NCBI RefSeq assembly: GCF_902499045.1
Contig: NZ_CABVPL010000004.1
Location: 202,650-266,649, forward strand
DNA from: Burkholderia latens
GTDB lineage: Bacteria > Pseudomonadota > Gammaproteobacteria > Burkholderiales > Burkholderiaceae
DNA length: 64,000 nucleotides
Direction of reading: 5' to 3'
Below are positions 44,310 through 53,210 of the stretch, in pieces. The notes beneath the pieces are model-generated. The model was not told the origin of the DNA. It was given only the letters and a program-made list of their open reading frames with translations, and made no database searches. The position numbers and the translations under genes are program-made. Every line of letters begins with the position of its first letter. Positions within the stretch are counted from its first letter, which is position 1.

Positions 44310-44966
44310 TCACTTCACCTTGTGTTTACCGAAGCGCCGCTCGAGCGCCTTCGTCAAACTCATCAACGGAAGGCTCATGGCGAGATATCCGATCGCCACG
44401 AGCGTGTAGACCTCAAGATTCTGGAAGGTCGCGGCCGCGATCAGTGAGCCTTGACGCGTCATCTCGGAGACGGTGATCGTCGATGCCAGTGACGAATCCT
44501 TGAGCATCGACACGAGCGTGTTGCTATAAGGCGGCAAGGCGACCTTGATGGCTTGGGGAAGAATCACCCGCGTCATCGTCTTGATGCGCCCCATTCCGAT
44601 GGATTGGGCTGCTTCGTATTGACCCGGATCAACGGATTCGATGCCGGATCGAATGATTTCGGCGACGTACGTGGAGTACCCAAACGCCAAGCCGATGATG
44701 CTCGCCTGCAAGGCACTCATTTGTAGCCCGATCGAGGGCAGTACAAAGTAGATATAAAACAGCAACACGATCATCGGCAGCCCCCGCACCACGTTGATCA
44801 ACGTGGTGGCCGCGCGCCTGACCGGCGCGTGCCGCGACATCTTCAGAAGCGCCCAAACGAGACCCAGCACGGTACTGAGAATCAGGCAGCTGATCGTGAT
44901 AAAGACGGTCATCCCGGCCCCTTGCAGCAGGATGGGGACAAAATCGACCATGTCGCTCCAACGCAT
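44310..44966 (-). CDS. Amino acid ABC transporter permease
   Basis: This 218-residue permease has the standard segments ([58 protein letters not shown]). ATG 44966 (MRWSDMVDF) is chosen over a TTG at 44981. Only one permease is encoded, so it should work as a homodimer. It ends 8 bp before the ATPase start. Confidence 0.88.
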   Translation of the reverse strand: MRWSDMVDFVPILLQGAGMTVFITISCLILSTVLGLVWALLKMSRHAPVRRAATTLINVVRGLPMIVLLFYIYFVLPSIGLQMSALQASIIGLAFGYSTYVAEIIRSGIESVDPGQYEAAQSIGMGRIKTMTRVILPQAIKVALPPYSNTLVSMLKDSSLASTITVSEMTRQGSLIAAATFQNLEVYTLVAIGYLAMSLPLMSLTKALERRFGKHKVK

Positions 44967-45019
44967 GTTTCGCCTTTCCAATAATCGTTTGTACTTAAAG
45001 ACCGGCGCCGTTTTTAATT

Positions 45020-45053
45020 GTAGCTATCAAGAGCGGATGATCTCGATAGCTAC
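45020..45053 (-). promoter_or_regulatory. Stem-loop between receptor and permease genes, first
   Basis: GTAGCTATC (45020-45028) and GATAGCTAC (45045-45053) are perfect 9-bp arms around 16 bases. It lies in the 232-bp gap between the binding-protein and permease genes, where stem-loops commonly protect the upstream mRNA so the receptor is made in excess. No T-tract follows. Confidence 0.5.
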
Positions 45054-45118
45054 GCTCGGACTATGCGGCAGACCGGCCGTCTCCTTACCCAACGGTCATA
45101 CTCATGCGCATCTGGCAA

Positions 45119-45145
45119 GTCGGATCGAGTCCCATTCGATCCGAC
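45119..45145 (-). promoter_or_regulatory. Stem-loop between receptor and permease genes, second
   Basis: GTCGGATCGA (45119-45128) and TCGATCCGAC (45136-45145) are perfect 10-bp arms with a 7-base loop, 53 nt after the binding-protein stop on the minus strand. It is the stronger of the two hairpins in this gap and a likely terminator-attenuator or 3-prime stabiliser; no T-tract follows. Confidence 0.55.
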
Positions 45146-45198
45146 CGAAGACGCGCATCACTATGCCCTCCTGTCATCGTCCATCGACATCCGGCACG

Positions 45199-46005
45199 TC
45201 AATCCACGTAATTCCATTTCTTCAGGATCTTGTCCAACGTTCCGTCCGCCTTGATCTTGGCCAGCCCGTCGTTGATCTTTGACAGCAAGGCGGCATTTCC
45301 TTTCTTGACGCCGAATGCAATCGGTACCTTTCGAAGCGGTTTGAAGCCATCGACGACACGACAACCCTGCAGCGTACCGGCAGCCTCCTGTGCCTTCCAG
45401 ATCGGATAATCATTGAATCCTGCCGTAATGCGACCAAGCGTGACATCACGGGCCATATCGGCGGCAGTGTTATACAACTTCACTTCCTTGAAGATGCCGA
45501 GCTTCACAAGCTCGTCCGAGGTTTCCTCGCCGGCGCCGGCGCCGATCACCGTGCCTTTCAGATCGTCAATTGTCCGATAGGTATTCTTATCGGAGGCGCT
45601 GACGATGATCCCCTTGCCAAAAAAAGCCACGGGTTGAGAGAAAGCGATCACCTCTTCTCGCTTCGGCGTCGGTGTCATACCGGCCACGATGAGGTCGATC
45701 TTGTCGGAAACGACTGACTGGATCAATGCGGAGAATGGAATGACATTGAACGACACGTCGAAGCCCTCGCGCTGCCCAATTGCGCGAATGACATCCGGCA
45801 TGACGCCTTCAATCTGATTTGTCTTGATGTTCAAGAACGCGTTGGGAACGCTGGACGGCGTGGTTCCGGCGGAAACGTTGATTTGCGCTGCCCATGCCTG
45901 GCTGGCTCCGCAGACCGTTGCTACGGCTACGGCGGCAGCAACGAGAATGCGCTGGAAGAAACGGACGTGCTTCCCCGAAGCACTTTGCGGCGTATATTGG
46001 AACAT
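45199..46005 (-). CDS. Amino acid ABC transporter solute-binding protein
   Basis: This 268-residue SBP_bac_3 receptor has a long signal region (FFQRILVAAAVAVATVCGAS, ending AWAA), then INVSAGTTPSSVPNAFLNIK, VMPDVIRAIGQREG, DKIDLIVAGMTPTPKREEVI and GTVIGAGAGEETSDELV. It is the first gene of the importer that ends with the FAD oxidase. The ligand is unknown; the linked oxidase and aldehyde dehydrogenase suggest an amine or amino acid. Confidence 0.9.
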   Translation of the reverse strand: MFQYTPQSASGKHVRFFQRILVAAAVAVATVCGASQAWAAQINVSAGTTPSSVPNAFLNIKTNQIEGVMPDVIRAIGQREGFDVSFNVIPFSALIQSVVSDKIDLIVAGMTPTPKREEVIAFSQPVAFFGKGIIVSASDKNTYRTIDDLKGTVIGAGAGEETSDELVKLGIFKEVKLYNTAADMARDVTLGRITAGFNDYPIWKAQEAAGTLQGCRVVDGFKPLRKVPIAFGVKKGNAALLSKINDGLAKIKADGTLDKILKKWNYVD

Positions 46006-46140
46006 GGTCTATCCTTGAGAAAATTGCTTCATCCACGTGCGGCAAAAGCATGCATACAAGACGTTCGGCCTCCTTCACACCCCGGTGTCAAGCAACGAGC
46101 AAAACCATTCATTGCGGTGTCGATCAACTTCTACCCACCG

Positions 46141-47634
46141 TCACATTCGATCAAAATCGATCAGCACGCTCTTGTATCGCATGCTGGCTTCCAGCGCTTG
46201 GCGCCCGAGATCTTTCCCGATACCCGACTGTTTGAATCCCCCGGTGGGAATAATCATGTCCCCGCTGCGACCATAGCGATTTATCCAGACGGTACCAGCA
46301 GCAATTCGGCGCATAGCGCGCATCGCTTGCCCAATGTCGCTCGTATGGACACCCGCACACAACCCGTATGTCGGGTGGCCGGCAAGTGCGATGCCTTCAT
46401 CCTCGTCCTCAAAGGTCTGAACGGTCAGCACCGGACCGAACAATTCCTGCTGCACCGCCGGCGTCGAATCGGTCACATTCGCCAGGAGGGTCGGTCGGTG
46501 GAAATAGCCGCCGTCTGTATCTTCGAAGTAGCCACCTCCGAAGATGAGTTCGGCGCCGCTCGCTAGACTCTCGTCGATGAGGGACTCTATCCGATCAGCT
46601 TGGCTTCGGCTGATGATGGGTGAATAGTGAGTCGTGCTCCGCCATAGTGGCCCTGGGGCGATATTCGCCAAGTTGCGCTGTACCGCTTCGAGCAGCGGCT
46701 CGGCGATGCGCCTGTGCGCGATAAGCCGCGTACCGGCAACGCATGCTTGGCCCCCATTGCTGGTGAATCCTCGCGCTATACAGCGCGCTGCGTGCTCCAA
46801 GTCCGGTACTTGTTCGAACACGAGTTGGGGGCTTTTCCCGCCCAGCTCGAGCGTCACGGGCTTCGTGCCATGCAAAGCCGCGTCGCTCATGATCGCAGCA
46901 CCGGTTCGCGTGGAACCGGTGAAGCTGATCTTCGAAATATCGGGGTGGCGGGTAATCGCGGCTCCGGTCGTTGCACCACGGCCGTTCACCACGTTGAAGA
47001 TGCCGGGCGGCATGCCCGCTTCGACTGCCAGTTCCGCCAACCTGAGCGTAGAGAACGGCGTCAGTTCCGACGGCTTCAACACGACCGCGTTCCCGGCGGC
47101 GAGCGCGGGTCCGCACTTCCAGGAGCACATCGACAGCGGGAAATTCCACGGTGTGATTGCACCGATCACCCCATAGGGTTCCGATGTCACGAATCCCGCA
47201 CTTTCGCGGCGCGTTGCCGCGAACTCGCCGCCAAGTTTGTCGGCGAGCTCAGCGAAAAAGCGGATCGCCTCTGCGGTAAATGGCACATCGGATGCGTACG
47301 CCTCGGCGACGGGGCGCGTCGAGCTGACCGCCTCCAACTGCGCGAGGCTCACAGCATTCCGATCGATTAAATCTGCCCAGCGACTCAGTACTCTCGCTCG
47401 CTCGCGTGGCGGTTGCGTTGCCCAGTCGCTCGTCTTCCATGCCTGCACCGCGGTGCTCACCGCATAGTCAATAGTGTCTGCGGAGGCATCGGGGATATGG
47501 CCGAGCAACTGACCGTCGGAAGGTCGGTAAACAGCGATCGGCGTCTCATTGGTTGAATAGTACCTGCCGCCAATGAAATGCCCCTGAGGCAACGAGACTG
47601 TAGCCGGATCAAAATCGAGTGGCGGGGTAGACAT
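46141..47634 (-). CDS. Aldehyde dehydrogenase (NAD-dependent)
   Basis: This 497-residue protein has PYGVIGAITPWNFPLSMCSW, the KPSELTPFSTLRLAELAVEA segment, SFTGSTRTGAAIMSD, the catalytic glutamate in TLELGGKSPQLVF and the catalytic cysteine in NGGQACVAGTR. ATG 47634 gives MSTPPLDFDPATVSLPQGHF. It lies 135 bp upstream of the binding-protein gene on the same strand and would oxidise aldehydes released by the FAD oxidase. Its promoter carries the 12-bp motif also found before the GNAT gene. Confidence 0.88.
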   Translation of the reverse strand: MSTPPLDFDPATVSLPQGHFIGGRYYSTNETPIAVYRPSDGQLLGHIPDASADTIDYAVSTAVQAWKTSDWATQPPRERARVLSRWADLIDRNAVSLAQLEAVSSTRPVAEAYASDVPFTAEAIRFFAELADKLGGEFAATRRESAGFVTSEPYGVIGAITPWNFPLSMCSWKCGPALAAGNAVVLKPSELTPFSTLRLAELAVEAGMPPGIFNVVNGRGATTGAAITRHPDISKISFTGSTRTGAAIMSDAALHGTKPVTLELGGKSPQLVFEQVPDLEHAARCIARGFTSNGGQACVAGTRLIAHRRIAEPLLEAVQRNLANIAPGPLWRSTTHYSPIISRSQADRIESLIDESLASGAELIFGGGYFEDTDGGYFHRPTLLANVTDSTPAVQQELFGPVLTVQTFEDEDEGIALAGHPTYGLCAGVHTSDIGQAMRAMRRIAAGTVWINRYGRSGDMIIPTGGFKQSGIGKDLGRQALEASMRYKSVLIDFDRM

Positions 47635-47982
47635 GCTCGACCTAACCTCAAAATCTGGAGTAGCGGCGACGCCAGGTTTCATTCCCCACGTCACCGCAAG
47701 TTGCACGGCTTGTCAGGCGCGGGACATGCAATGAACAAGCATCTGATGGCGTTCATTATATTGATCGTTCAGTGAATTGCTAGCGATCAAAAAAGAAATC
47801 GGGAAATTTTCGTTGTGCGGTGCGGTAGGGTTCGTTTGCCGCCAGTCAATCCAAATGCCGCTCACGCGGCAATGGCGACAGTCAGTTGAGACTGACCATC
47901 GTGCGCTGCGTCGCAAGGCGAATCGGCGATGCGGCAAGTCGTCGTGCCCGACTCCGGTGCCTCACGAGCAAGAGCGCGGGAC
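47635..47982. other. Intergenic region with dyads, 348 bp
   Basis: This region lies between the ALDH start and the XRE regulator stop, both on the minus strand. It contains AATGAAC/GTTCATT (47730-47736, 47751-47757), TTGATCG/CGATCAA (47761-47767, 47784-47790) and GTCAGT/ACTGAC (47881-47886, 47891-47896) dyads in AT-richer DNA. I saw no gene. Confidence 0.5.
47753..47764. promoter_or_regulatory. Shared 12-bp motif, ALDH promoter copy
   Basis: TCATTATATTGA at 47753-47764 lies about 120 bp upstream of the minus-strand ALDH start and is identical to 48738-48749 in the regulator/GNAT divergent region. It may be the binding site of the XRE-cupin regulator encoded between the two. Confidence 0.45.
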
Positions 47983-48597
47983 TCACAAATGAACGACTGG
48001 TGGCTGCGTGTTCATGACCCACAGCACGCGCGCCATCTCGTTGCTCTCGTTGCGCACGCTGTGCGGCACAGTGCTCTCGAACTGGAAGCTATCGCCAGCG
48101 CGCAGCACGGCGCGGCGGTCACCGACATTCAGGACGATTGTGCCTTCGAGCACGAGCCCTGCTTTTTCACCCACGCCAACGAGCACTTCATCGGACCCTG
48201 CTCCTGCTGGGAGCAGGATGATCATCATCTTGAGGTCATGATTTCCGTGCGGCGACAGTAGCTCTTTTTGCACGCCTTGCTTGCCGACGTCGAACAGCGG
48301 CCGCTCGGTCGCCTTGCGCACGAAGTCGCCGACGATCGGATCCGACGCTGCGTCATCGTCCTCCAGCAGCGCGGAAAGCGGTACCGACAACGCCTGCCTT
48401 AGGCGCTCGAGAATTCGCACCGACGGATTCGCCTTGTTGCGCTCGACCTGACTCACCGTACCGACCGACACACCGGCGCGCATGGCAAGTTCGTTGACGG
48501 ACAATCCTTGCTCGATGCGCAGGGCCCGTAGGCGGCCTCCGACGTCAGAATGATGCAGTTCAGTTACGTCTTTCTTCCTCACCGGTGCTGGCTTCAT
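47983..48597 (-). CDS. XRE-family regulator with cupin sensor domain
   Basis: This 204-residue PuuR-like protein has an N-terminal helix-turn-helix LRALRIEQGLSVNELAMRAG, VSVGTVSQVERNKANPSVRI and a C-terminal cupin (LLPAGAGSDEVLVGVGEKAG, LRAGDSFQFESTVPHSVRN). Such regulators usually repress amine or amino-acid catabolic genes until the substrate is present. It is divergent from the GNAT-GhrA operon and upstream of the ALDH-importer run, and a shared 12-bp motif occurs in both flanking promoters. Confidence 0.9.
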   Translation of the reverse strand: MKPAPVRKKDVTELHHSDVGGRLRALRIEQGLSVNELAMRAGVSVGTVSQVERNKANPSVRILERLRQALSVPLSALLEDDDAASDPIVGDFVRKATERPLFDVGKQGVQKELLSPHGNHDLKMMIILLPAGAGSDEVLVGVGEKAGLVLEGTIVLNVGDRRAVLRAGDSFQFESTVPHSVRNESNEMARVLWVMNTQPPVVHL

Positions 48598-48737
48598 GCA
48601 AACCTCTGTTGAAACGGTTCAATACCCTTCCCGGGGCGCATCGCAGTTGACCTTCATTCGCTGGCTCGCTCGTGCCGGCATTCGACCCGAGGCGGCGCGA
48701 CCTCCCGTCAGCGCGATGAACGGGAAGAATCTCTTGA

Positions 48738-48749
48738 TCATTATATTGA
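48738..48749. promoter_or_regulatory. Shared 12-bp motif, regulator/GNAT divergent copy
   Basis: TCATTATATTGA at 48738-48749 lies in the 269-bp gap between the XRE regulator and the GNAT gene, and is identical to the copy before the ALDH gene. The position suits control of both divergent transcripts. Confidence 0.45.
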
Positions 48750-48866
48750 ATAGTGCCATATTTTGCCGAACACTCGACTGTGACTCTATCGCAGTTAACA
48801 ACGATGCACCGACCCGCTTCGCGGCGATGGATCTGTCGAGGCCGACATGCCGCTGCAGGAGTTCTC

Positions 48867-49751
48867 GTGTCCACACTATCCGTAAAGAATGCACCGACCT
48901 ACCGTGCTTTCGAGTCCACCGACATCATTGCTGCGCATGCACTGTCACTGGCCGCCGGCTGGCCCCATCGAGCGGAAGATTGGCAATTGATGTTCGCCGC
49001 CGGCAGCGGGTTCGTCGCGCAGGATGACGGCGAAGTGATCGGCACGGCACTCTGCTGGCAGTGCGGTACCGATGGTGGCACGCTCGGCCTGGTCATTGTG
49101 TCTCCCGAAGCGCAGGGGCGCGGTATCGGCCGGCAGTTGATGGAACTGGTGCTCGAGGTGCTCGGTAACCGCGTCACGTTCCTACATGCTACGCCCGCCG
49201 GCAAGCCGCTCTACGAAAGACTCGGTTTCGAAGCGTGCGGCACGGTCGATCAGCATCAAGGCGCCGTCAGCAATGTCCCGCGCGTCACGCCCCCGGCTGG
49301 AGAGCAACTGCGTTCGCTGAAACGCGACGACGTACCACTGGTCATCGAACTTGCGTCGCGTGCGAGCGGGCTGGATCGCAGCCAAATCATCCCCGTACTG
49401 CTCGATGTTGCGCAGGGTGTCGTGCTCGAACGCGCCGGTGAATTAGTGGGTTTTGCGCTGTTTCGCCGCTTTGGTCGCGGTTACGCAATTGGTCCCGTCG
49501 TGGCAGCACACTCGCCAGGCGATGGGCGAGCGAAGGCGCTGATCGCCCACTGGCTCGCGATGTACTCCGGCGAATTCGTGCGCATCGACGTGCCAAGGGA
49601 GGGCGGCCTCACCGATTGGTTGAACGCGGTTGGCGTGAAGCGCATCGACACGGTTGTGAAGATGGTGCGCAATGAGCCGGCAGAGCGGCACAGCGGCAAA
49701 CCGGACGCGATATATGGCGTATTCGGCATCATCAATCAGGCGATGGGGTAA
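48867..49751 (+). CDS. GNAT-family N-acetyltransferase
   Basis: This 294-residue protein has an N-terminal GNAT domain: GTALCWQCGTDGGTLGLVIV, SPEAQGRGIGRQLMELVLEV with the acetyl-CoA loop QGRGIG, and ATPAGKPLYERLGFEACG. A C-terminal half resembles a second, degenerate GNAT domain. The GTG at 48867 is preceded by AGGAG at good spacing; the frame is open farther upstream without family features. It is the first gene of an operon with GhrA-like, aldehyde dehydrogenase, AstE-like and bicupin genes. Confidence 0.82.
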   Translation: MSTLSVKNAPTYRAFESTDIIAAHALSLAAGWPHRAEDWQLMFAAGSGFVAQDDGEVIGTALCWQCGTDGGTLGLVIVSPEAQGRGIGRQLMELVLEVLGNRVTFLHATPAGKPLYERLGFEACGTVDQHQGAVSNVPRVTPPAGEQLRSLKRDDVPLVIELASRASGLDRSQIIPVLLDVAQGVVLERAGELVGFALFRRFGRGYAIGPVVAAHSPGDGRAKALIAHWLAMYSGEFVRIDVPREGGLTDWLNAVGVKRIDTVVKMVRNEPAERHSGKPDAIYGVFGIINQAMG

Positions 49752-49757
49752 GCGGCG

Positions 49758-50681
49758 ATGACCGTGCTATACAAGTCCGATCCGGTGCGAGGTGCGGTAT
49801 GGGCCGAGCGCTTCGCTCAACTCGCCCCAGACCTTGCGTTTCGCATATGGCCGGACATCGGCGACCCATCCGCGATCCGCTATTTAATTGCCTGGCAACC
49901 GGATGATCTCCCCGTCACGCTGCCCAATCTGGAAGTCGTGTTCTCAATTGGTGCGGGCGTCGACCAGCTCGATCTCACCCGCATTCCCACCCATCTGCCC
50001 GTCGTACGCATGATCGAGCCAGGCATTGTCGACGGCATGGTCGAGTACGTCACGGAAGCGGTGCTCGCGATTCATCGCGATCTGTTCGATTACGCGCTGC
50101 AGCAACAGGTACGCGTTTGGAAGCCGATGCCGCTGCGGCCGGCCGCCACACGGCGCGTTGGTGTGCTGGGGCTTGGCGTGCTCGGGACCGCGGTACTCGA
50201 ACGACTGCGACTCTTCGGGTTCGCATGCGCCGGATGGAGCCGTTCGCGGCGGGACATCGAGGGCGTTGAATGCTTCGCTGGCGACGCCGCACTCGATGCG
50301 TTTCTCGCGCGCACCGACGTGCTCGTTTGCCTGGTCCCGCTCACCGACGCGACACGCGGTTTGCTTTCCGAACGCATTTTTTCCGAGTTACCCGAAGGCG
50401 CGTCGATCGTGCATGTAGGCCGCGGGCCGCAGCTGGTAGCGGGCGATCTGCTCGATGCAATGGAGCGCGGTCACATTCATAGTGCGGTCGTCGACGTAAC
50501 TGATCCGGAGCCCTTGCCTCCAGACCACCCGCTTTGGATTCAGCCTCGGGTACGCATCACACCGCATATCGCGAGCGCGACGTGCGCCGTTACAGCCGCC
50601 GACGCAGTGCTGGAAAACCTGCGCCGTCACTGGGCGCGCAAACCGATGATCGGTGAAATCGATCGGGCGCGCGGATATTAA
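49758..50681 (+). CDS. Glyoxylate/hydroxypyruvate reductase A-like 2-hydroxyacid dehydrogenase
   Basis: This 307-residue D-2-hydroxyacid dehydrogenase of the GhrA group has the cofactor motif GVLGLGVLGTAVLERLRLFG near 138, LVPLTDATRGLL, VHVGRGPQLVAGDLLDAMER and the histidine in RITPHIASATCAVTAADAVL. Length equals GhrA (about 312). The family reduces glyoxylate, hydroxypyruvate or other 2-oxo acids with NADPH. It starts 6 bp after the GNAT stop and is followed by an aldehyde dehydrogenase gene. Confidence 0.85.
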   Translation: MTVLYKSDPVRGAVWAERFAQLAPDLAFRIWPDIGDPSAIRYLIAWQPDDLPVTLPNLEVVFSIGAGVDQLDLTRIPTHLPVVRMIEPGIVDGMVEYVTEAVLAIHRDLFDYALQQQVRVWKPMPLRPAATRRVGVLGLGVLGTAVLERLRLFGFACAGWSRSRRDIEGVECFAGDAALDAFLARTDVLVCLVPLTDATRGLLSERIFSELPEGASIVHVGRGPQLVAGDLLDAMERGHIHSAVVDVTDPEPLPPDHPLWIQPRVRITPHIASATCAVTAADAVLENLRRHWARKPMIGEIDRARGY

Positions 50682-50736
50682 GGCCATCGAACTGCTGTTG
50701 CCACGCAGCACAAACTCATGCACAGGAAGCGTTCCA

Positions 50737-52215
50737 ATGAGCATCAATCTCGAACAGCAAGCGCGCGCACTGATTCGCGCGGAGAATTTCATCAATGGGC
50801 AATGGGCCGCCGCGGCGAGTGGACGTCGCTTCGCGGTGATTGATCCCGCTACTGGAAAACTGATCGCCGAGGTAGCCGATAGCGGCCCCGCCGATGCGCG
50901 TGCCGCAGCAGACGCCGCCGCCGCGGCGTTGCCTGCGTGGCGCGCGATGCTACCCAAGGAACGCGCGGCCATACTGCGCCGCTGGCATGCTCTCATCGTT
51001 GAGCAGCAAGATGCGCTTGCCGCGCTAATCTCTCTCGAACAAGGGAAGCCGCTCGCCGAGGGGCGCGGCGAGGTTGCGTACGGCGCTTCGTACGTCGCGT
51101 GGTTCGCCGACGAAGCCACGCGCATCTACGGCGACCTCATTGCTCAGCAGCAGCGCGGCAAGCGCATGAGCGCAATCAAAGAGCCGGTCGGTGTCGTGGC
51201 GGCTATTACGCCGTGGAATTTCCCGATGGCGATGATCGCGCGCAAGATCGCGCCGGCGTTGGCCGCCGGCTGCACCGTCGTCGCGAAACCTGCCGAAGAT
51301 ACGCCGCTCACCGCGATCGCGCTGGTCATGCTCGCTCATCAGGCGGGTGTGCCTGACGGCGTGCTCAATTTGATTTCAGCGTCGCGCGAGTCGACCGTCG
51401 AGGCCGTTGGCGAATGGCTCGCGGATGGGCGCGTGCGCAAGATCACCTTTACTGGCTCCACGCCGGTGGGTAAGTATCTCGCACGTGAGTCGGCCACCAC
51501 GCTGAAGAAGGCCTCCCTGGAGTTGGGCGGCAACGCGCCGTTTATCGTATTCGAGGATGCGGATCTCGACGCGGCGGTGGCGGGCCTCCTTGCGGCTAAG
51601 TTCCGAAACGGCGGCCAGACCTGCGTCAGCCCTAACCGCGTGTACGTTCAGCGTAGCGTCTACGCGCGCTTTTCTACCCTGTTGAGTGCAAAGGTAGCCG
51701 AACTGCGCGTTGGTCCCGCCAGCGATGCGACTTCGCAGATCGGTCCGATGATCAACTTGCGTGCAATCGAGAAAATCGCACAGCACGTTGATGATGCAGT
51801 CGCAAACGGTGCGCGCGTGTTGACGGGCGGCAAGGCGCTCACTGAACTCGGACCGCGGTACTACGCACCAACGGTGCTCGCCGACGCAACATCGGACATG
51901 CTGCTTTTCAACGAGGAAACGTTCGGCCCGGTCGTGCCGCTCTTTCCATTCGATACGGAACAACAGGCCGTGCAGGCCGCGAACGATACGCCGTTCGGCC
52001 TCGCGTCGTACTTCTATAGCCAGGATATGCGTCGCATCGATCGCGTCTCGCGGGCGCTCGAGGCCGGGATCGTCGGTATCAACGAGGGCGCGCTGGCGTC
52101 GGAAGCGGCACCGTTCGGCGGCGTGAAGGAATCGGGTTATGGCCGCGAAGGGTCGAAGTATGGACTCGACGATTATCTGTCGATCAAATATCTATGTCAG
52201 GGCGGCCTGGAATGA
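50737..52215 (+). CDS. gabD: NAD(P)-dependent succinate-semialdehyde dehydrogenase
   Basis: This 492-residue GabD-type enzyme starts at ATG 50737 (MSINLEQQARALIRAENFIN), with VVAAITPWNFPMAMIARKIA, KPAEDTPLTAIALVMLAHQA, the SFTGSTPVGK-type motif (here TFTGSTPVGKYLA), the catalytic glutamate in ASLELGGNAPFIVF and the cysteine in NGGQTCVSPNRVY. The GPAS-type N-terminus is normal here, unlike the paralogue at 32652. The operon context suggests it finishes oxidation of an aldehyde from an N-acyl diamine or similar compound. Confidence 0.9.
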   Translation: MSINLEQQARALIRAENFINGQWAAAASGRRFAVIDPATGKLIAEVADSGPADARAAADAAAAALPAWRAMLPKERAAILRRWHALIVEQQDALAALISLEQGKPLAEGRGEVAYGASYVAWFADEATRIYGDLIAQQQRGKRMSAIKEPVGVVAAITPWNFPMAMIARKIAPALAAGCTVVAKPAEDTPLTAIALVMLAHQAGVPDGVLNLISASRESTVEAVGEWLADGRVRKITFTGSTPVGKYLARESATTLKKASLELGGNAPFIVFEDADLDAAVAGLLAAKFRNGGQTCVSPNRVYVQRSVYARFSTLLSAKVAELRVGPASDATSQIGPMINLRAIEKIAQHVDDAVANGARVLTGGKALTELGPRYYAPTVLADATSDMLLFNEETFGPVVPLFPFDTEQQAVQAANDTPFGLASYFYSQDMRRIDRVSRALEAGIVGINEGALASEAAPFGGVKESGYGREGSKYGLDDYLSIKYLCQGGLE

Positions 52216-53210
52216 CGATGGATGCCTATCCGATCGAAATCGACTTTCCCGATATCTCCGCACATGCCTCTGGTAATACGGGCGTCCCTTACGTCTATAC
52301 GTTTGATTCCGGTGTAACCGGCCCGCACGTGATGATCAACGCTCTGACACACGGTAACGAGGTGTGTGGCGCGATCGTCGTCGACGAACTGTTGCGCGCG
52401 CGGTTACGGCCCCGTCGCGGCAGCATGACGCTGTCGTTTGCGAACGTGGCCGCCTATGCGCGTTTCGATCCCGCAGTGCCGGACAAGGCCCGTTTTGTCG
52501 ACCAGGACTTTAATCGGGTATGGGCCGCTTCGACGCTCGACGATCTCGCGATGCGCTCGTCGGAGCTTGATCGCGCCCGCGCAATGCGGCCAGTGCTCGA
52601 CACCGTCGATTTGCTGCTCGATCTGCACTCGATGCACGAAAAGAGCGCGCCGCTGATCGTGGCTGGCCCGCTGCGAAAGGGCACCGAGTTCGCGATAGAT
52701 TTGGGCACGCCAGGCACGGTCATCTGTGACGAAGGCCATCCCGAAGGACGGAGGATGCGCGATTACGGAGGCTTCGGCGATCAAACAAGCGCGAAAAGCG
52801 CCCTCCTCATCGAATGCGGGCAGCACTGGGAAAGGAGCGCGGTCACGGTGGCCCGCGACTGTACCGCTCGATTTCTCTTGCTGACAGGTGTGGCCGACAA
52901 AAACGATTTGCCGGCCGGATGGCTCGTAGCGCTTCCCGACGCAATGTCCGTTGTGCGTGTGACGGAACCGGTTGTTGCGCAGAGCATGGATTTTCGTTTC
53001 GCGGGGCCGTACACGGGCCTCGAAGTCTTCTCGAAGACCGGTACGGTGATCGGTTGGTCAGACGGACAGGCCGTTACCACGCCGTACGACGACTGCGTCC
53101 TCGTCATGCCGTCTCTGCGTCAATTGCGGCCGGGTGTGACCGTCGTGAGACTTGGCCGAACCTTACAGCGCATCGATCATTCGGTGCGCAAACTGGAGGA
53201 AGTAAAGTGA
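52212..53210 (+). CDS. Succinylglutamate desuccinylase/aspartoacylase-family hydrolase
   Basis: This 332-residue zinc hydrolase of the AstE/AspA (M14-like) family has the zinc motif NALTHGNEVCGAIVVDELL, then FVDQDFNRVWAAS, LLLDLHSMHEKSAPLI with the second zinc histidine, and the catalytic-glutamate region ALLIECGQHWERSAVTV. It removes acyl groups from amino acids or diamines. The ATG at 52212 overlaps the gabD stop (ATGA), so the two are coupled. With the adjacent GNAT and aldehyde dehydrogenase it could form an acetylation-deacetylation route such as N-acetyl-diaminobutyrate catabolism, which is inference. Confidence 0.85.
   Translation: MTMDAYPIEIDFPDISAHASGNTGVPYVYTFDSGVTGPHVMINALTHGNEVCGAIVVDELLRARLRPRRGSMTLSFANVAAYARFDPAVPDKARFVDQDFNRVWAASTLDDLAMRSSELDRARAMRPVLDTVDLLLDLHSMHEKSAPLIVAGPLRKGTEFAIDLGTPGTVICDEGHPEGRRMRDYGGFGDQTSAKSALLIECGQHWERSAVTVARDCTARFLLLTGVADKNDLPAGWLVALPDAMSVVRVTEPVVAQSMDFRFAGPYTGLEVFSKTGTVIGWSDGQAVTTPYDDCVLVMPSLRQLRPGVTVVRLGRTLQRIDHSVRKLEEVK

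Noticed and set aside
47881-47896. GTCAGT/ACTGAC hairpin as a terminator for the XRE gene
   Set aside because: Six pairs and no T-tract; I list it only as a dyad in the intergenic region.
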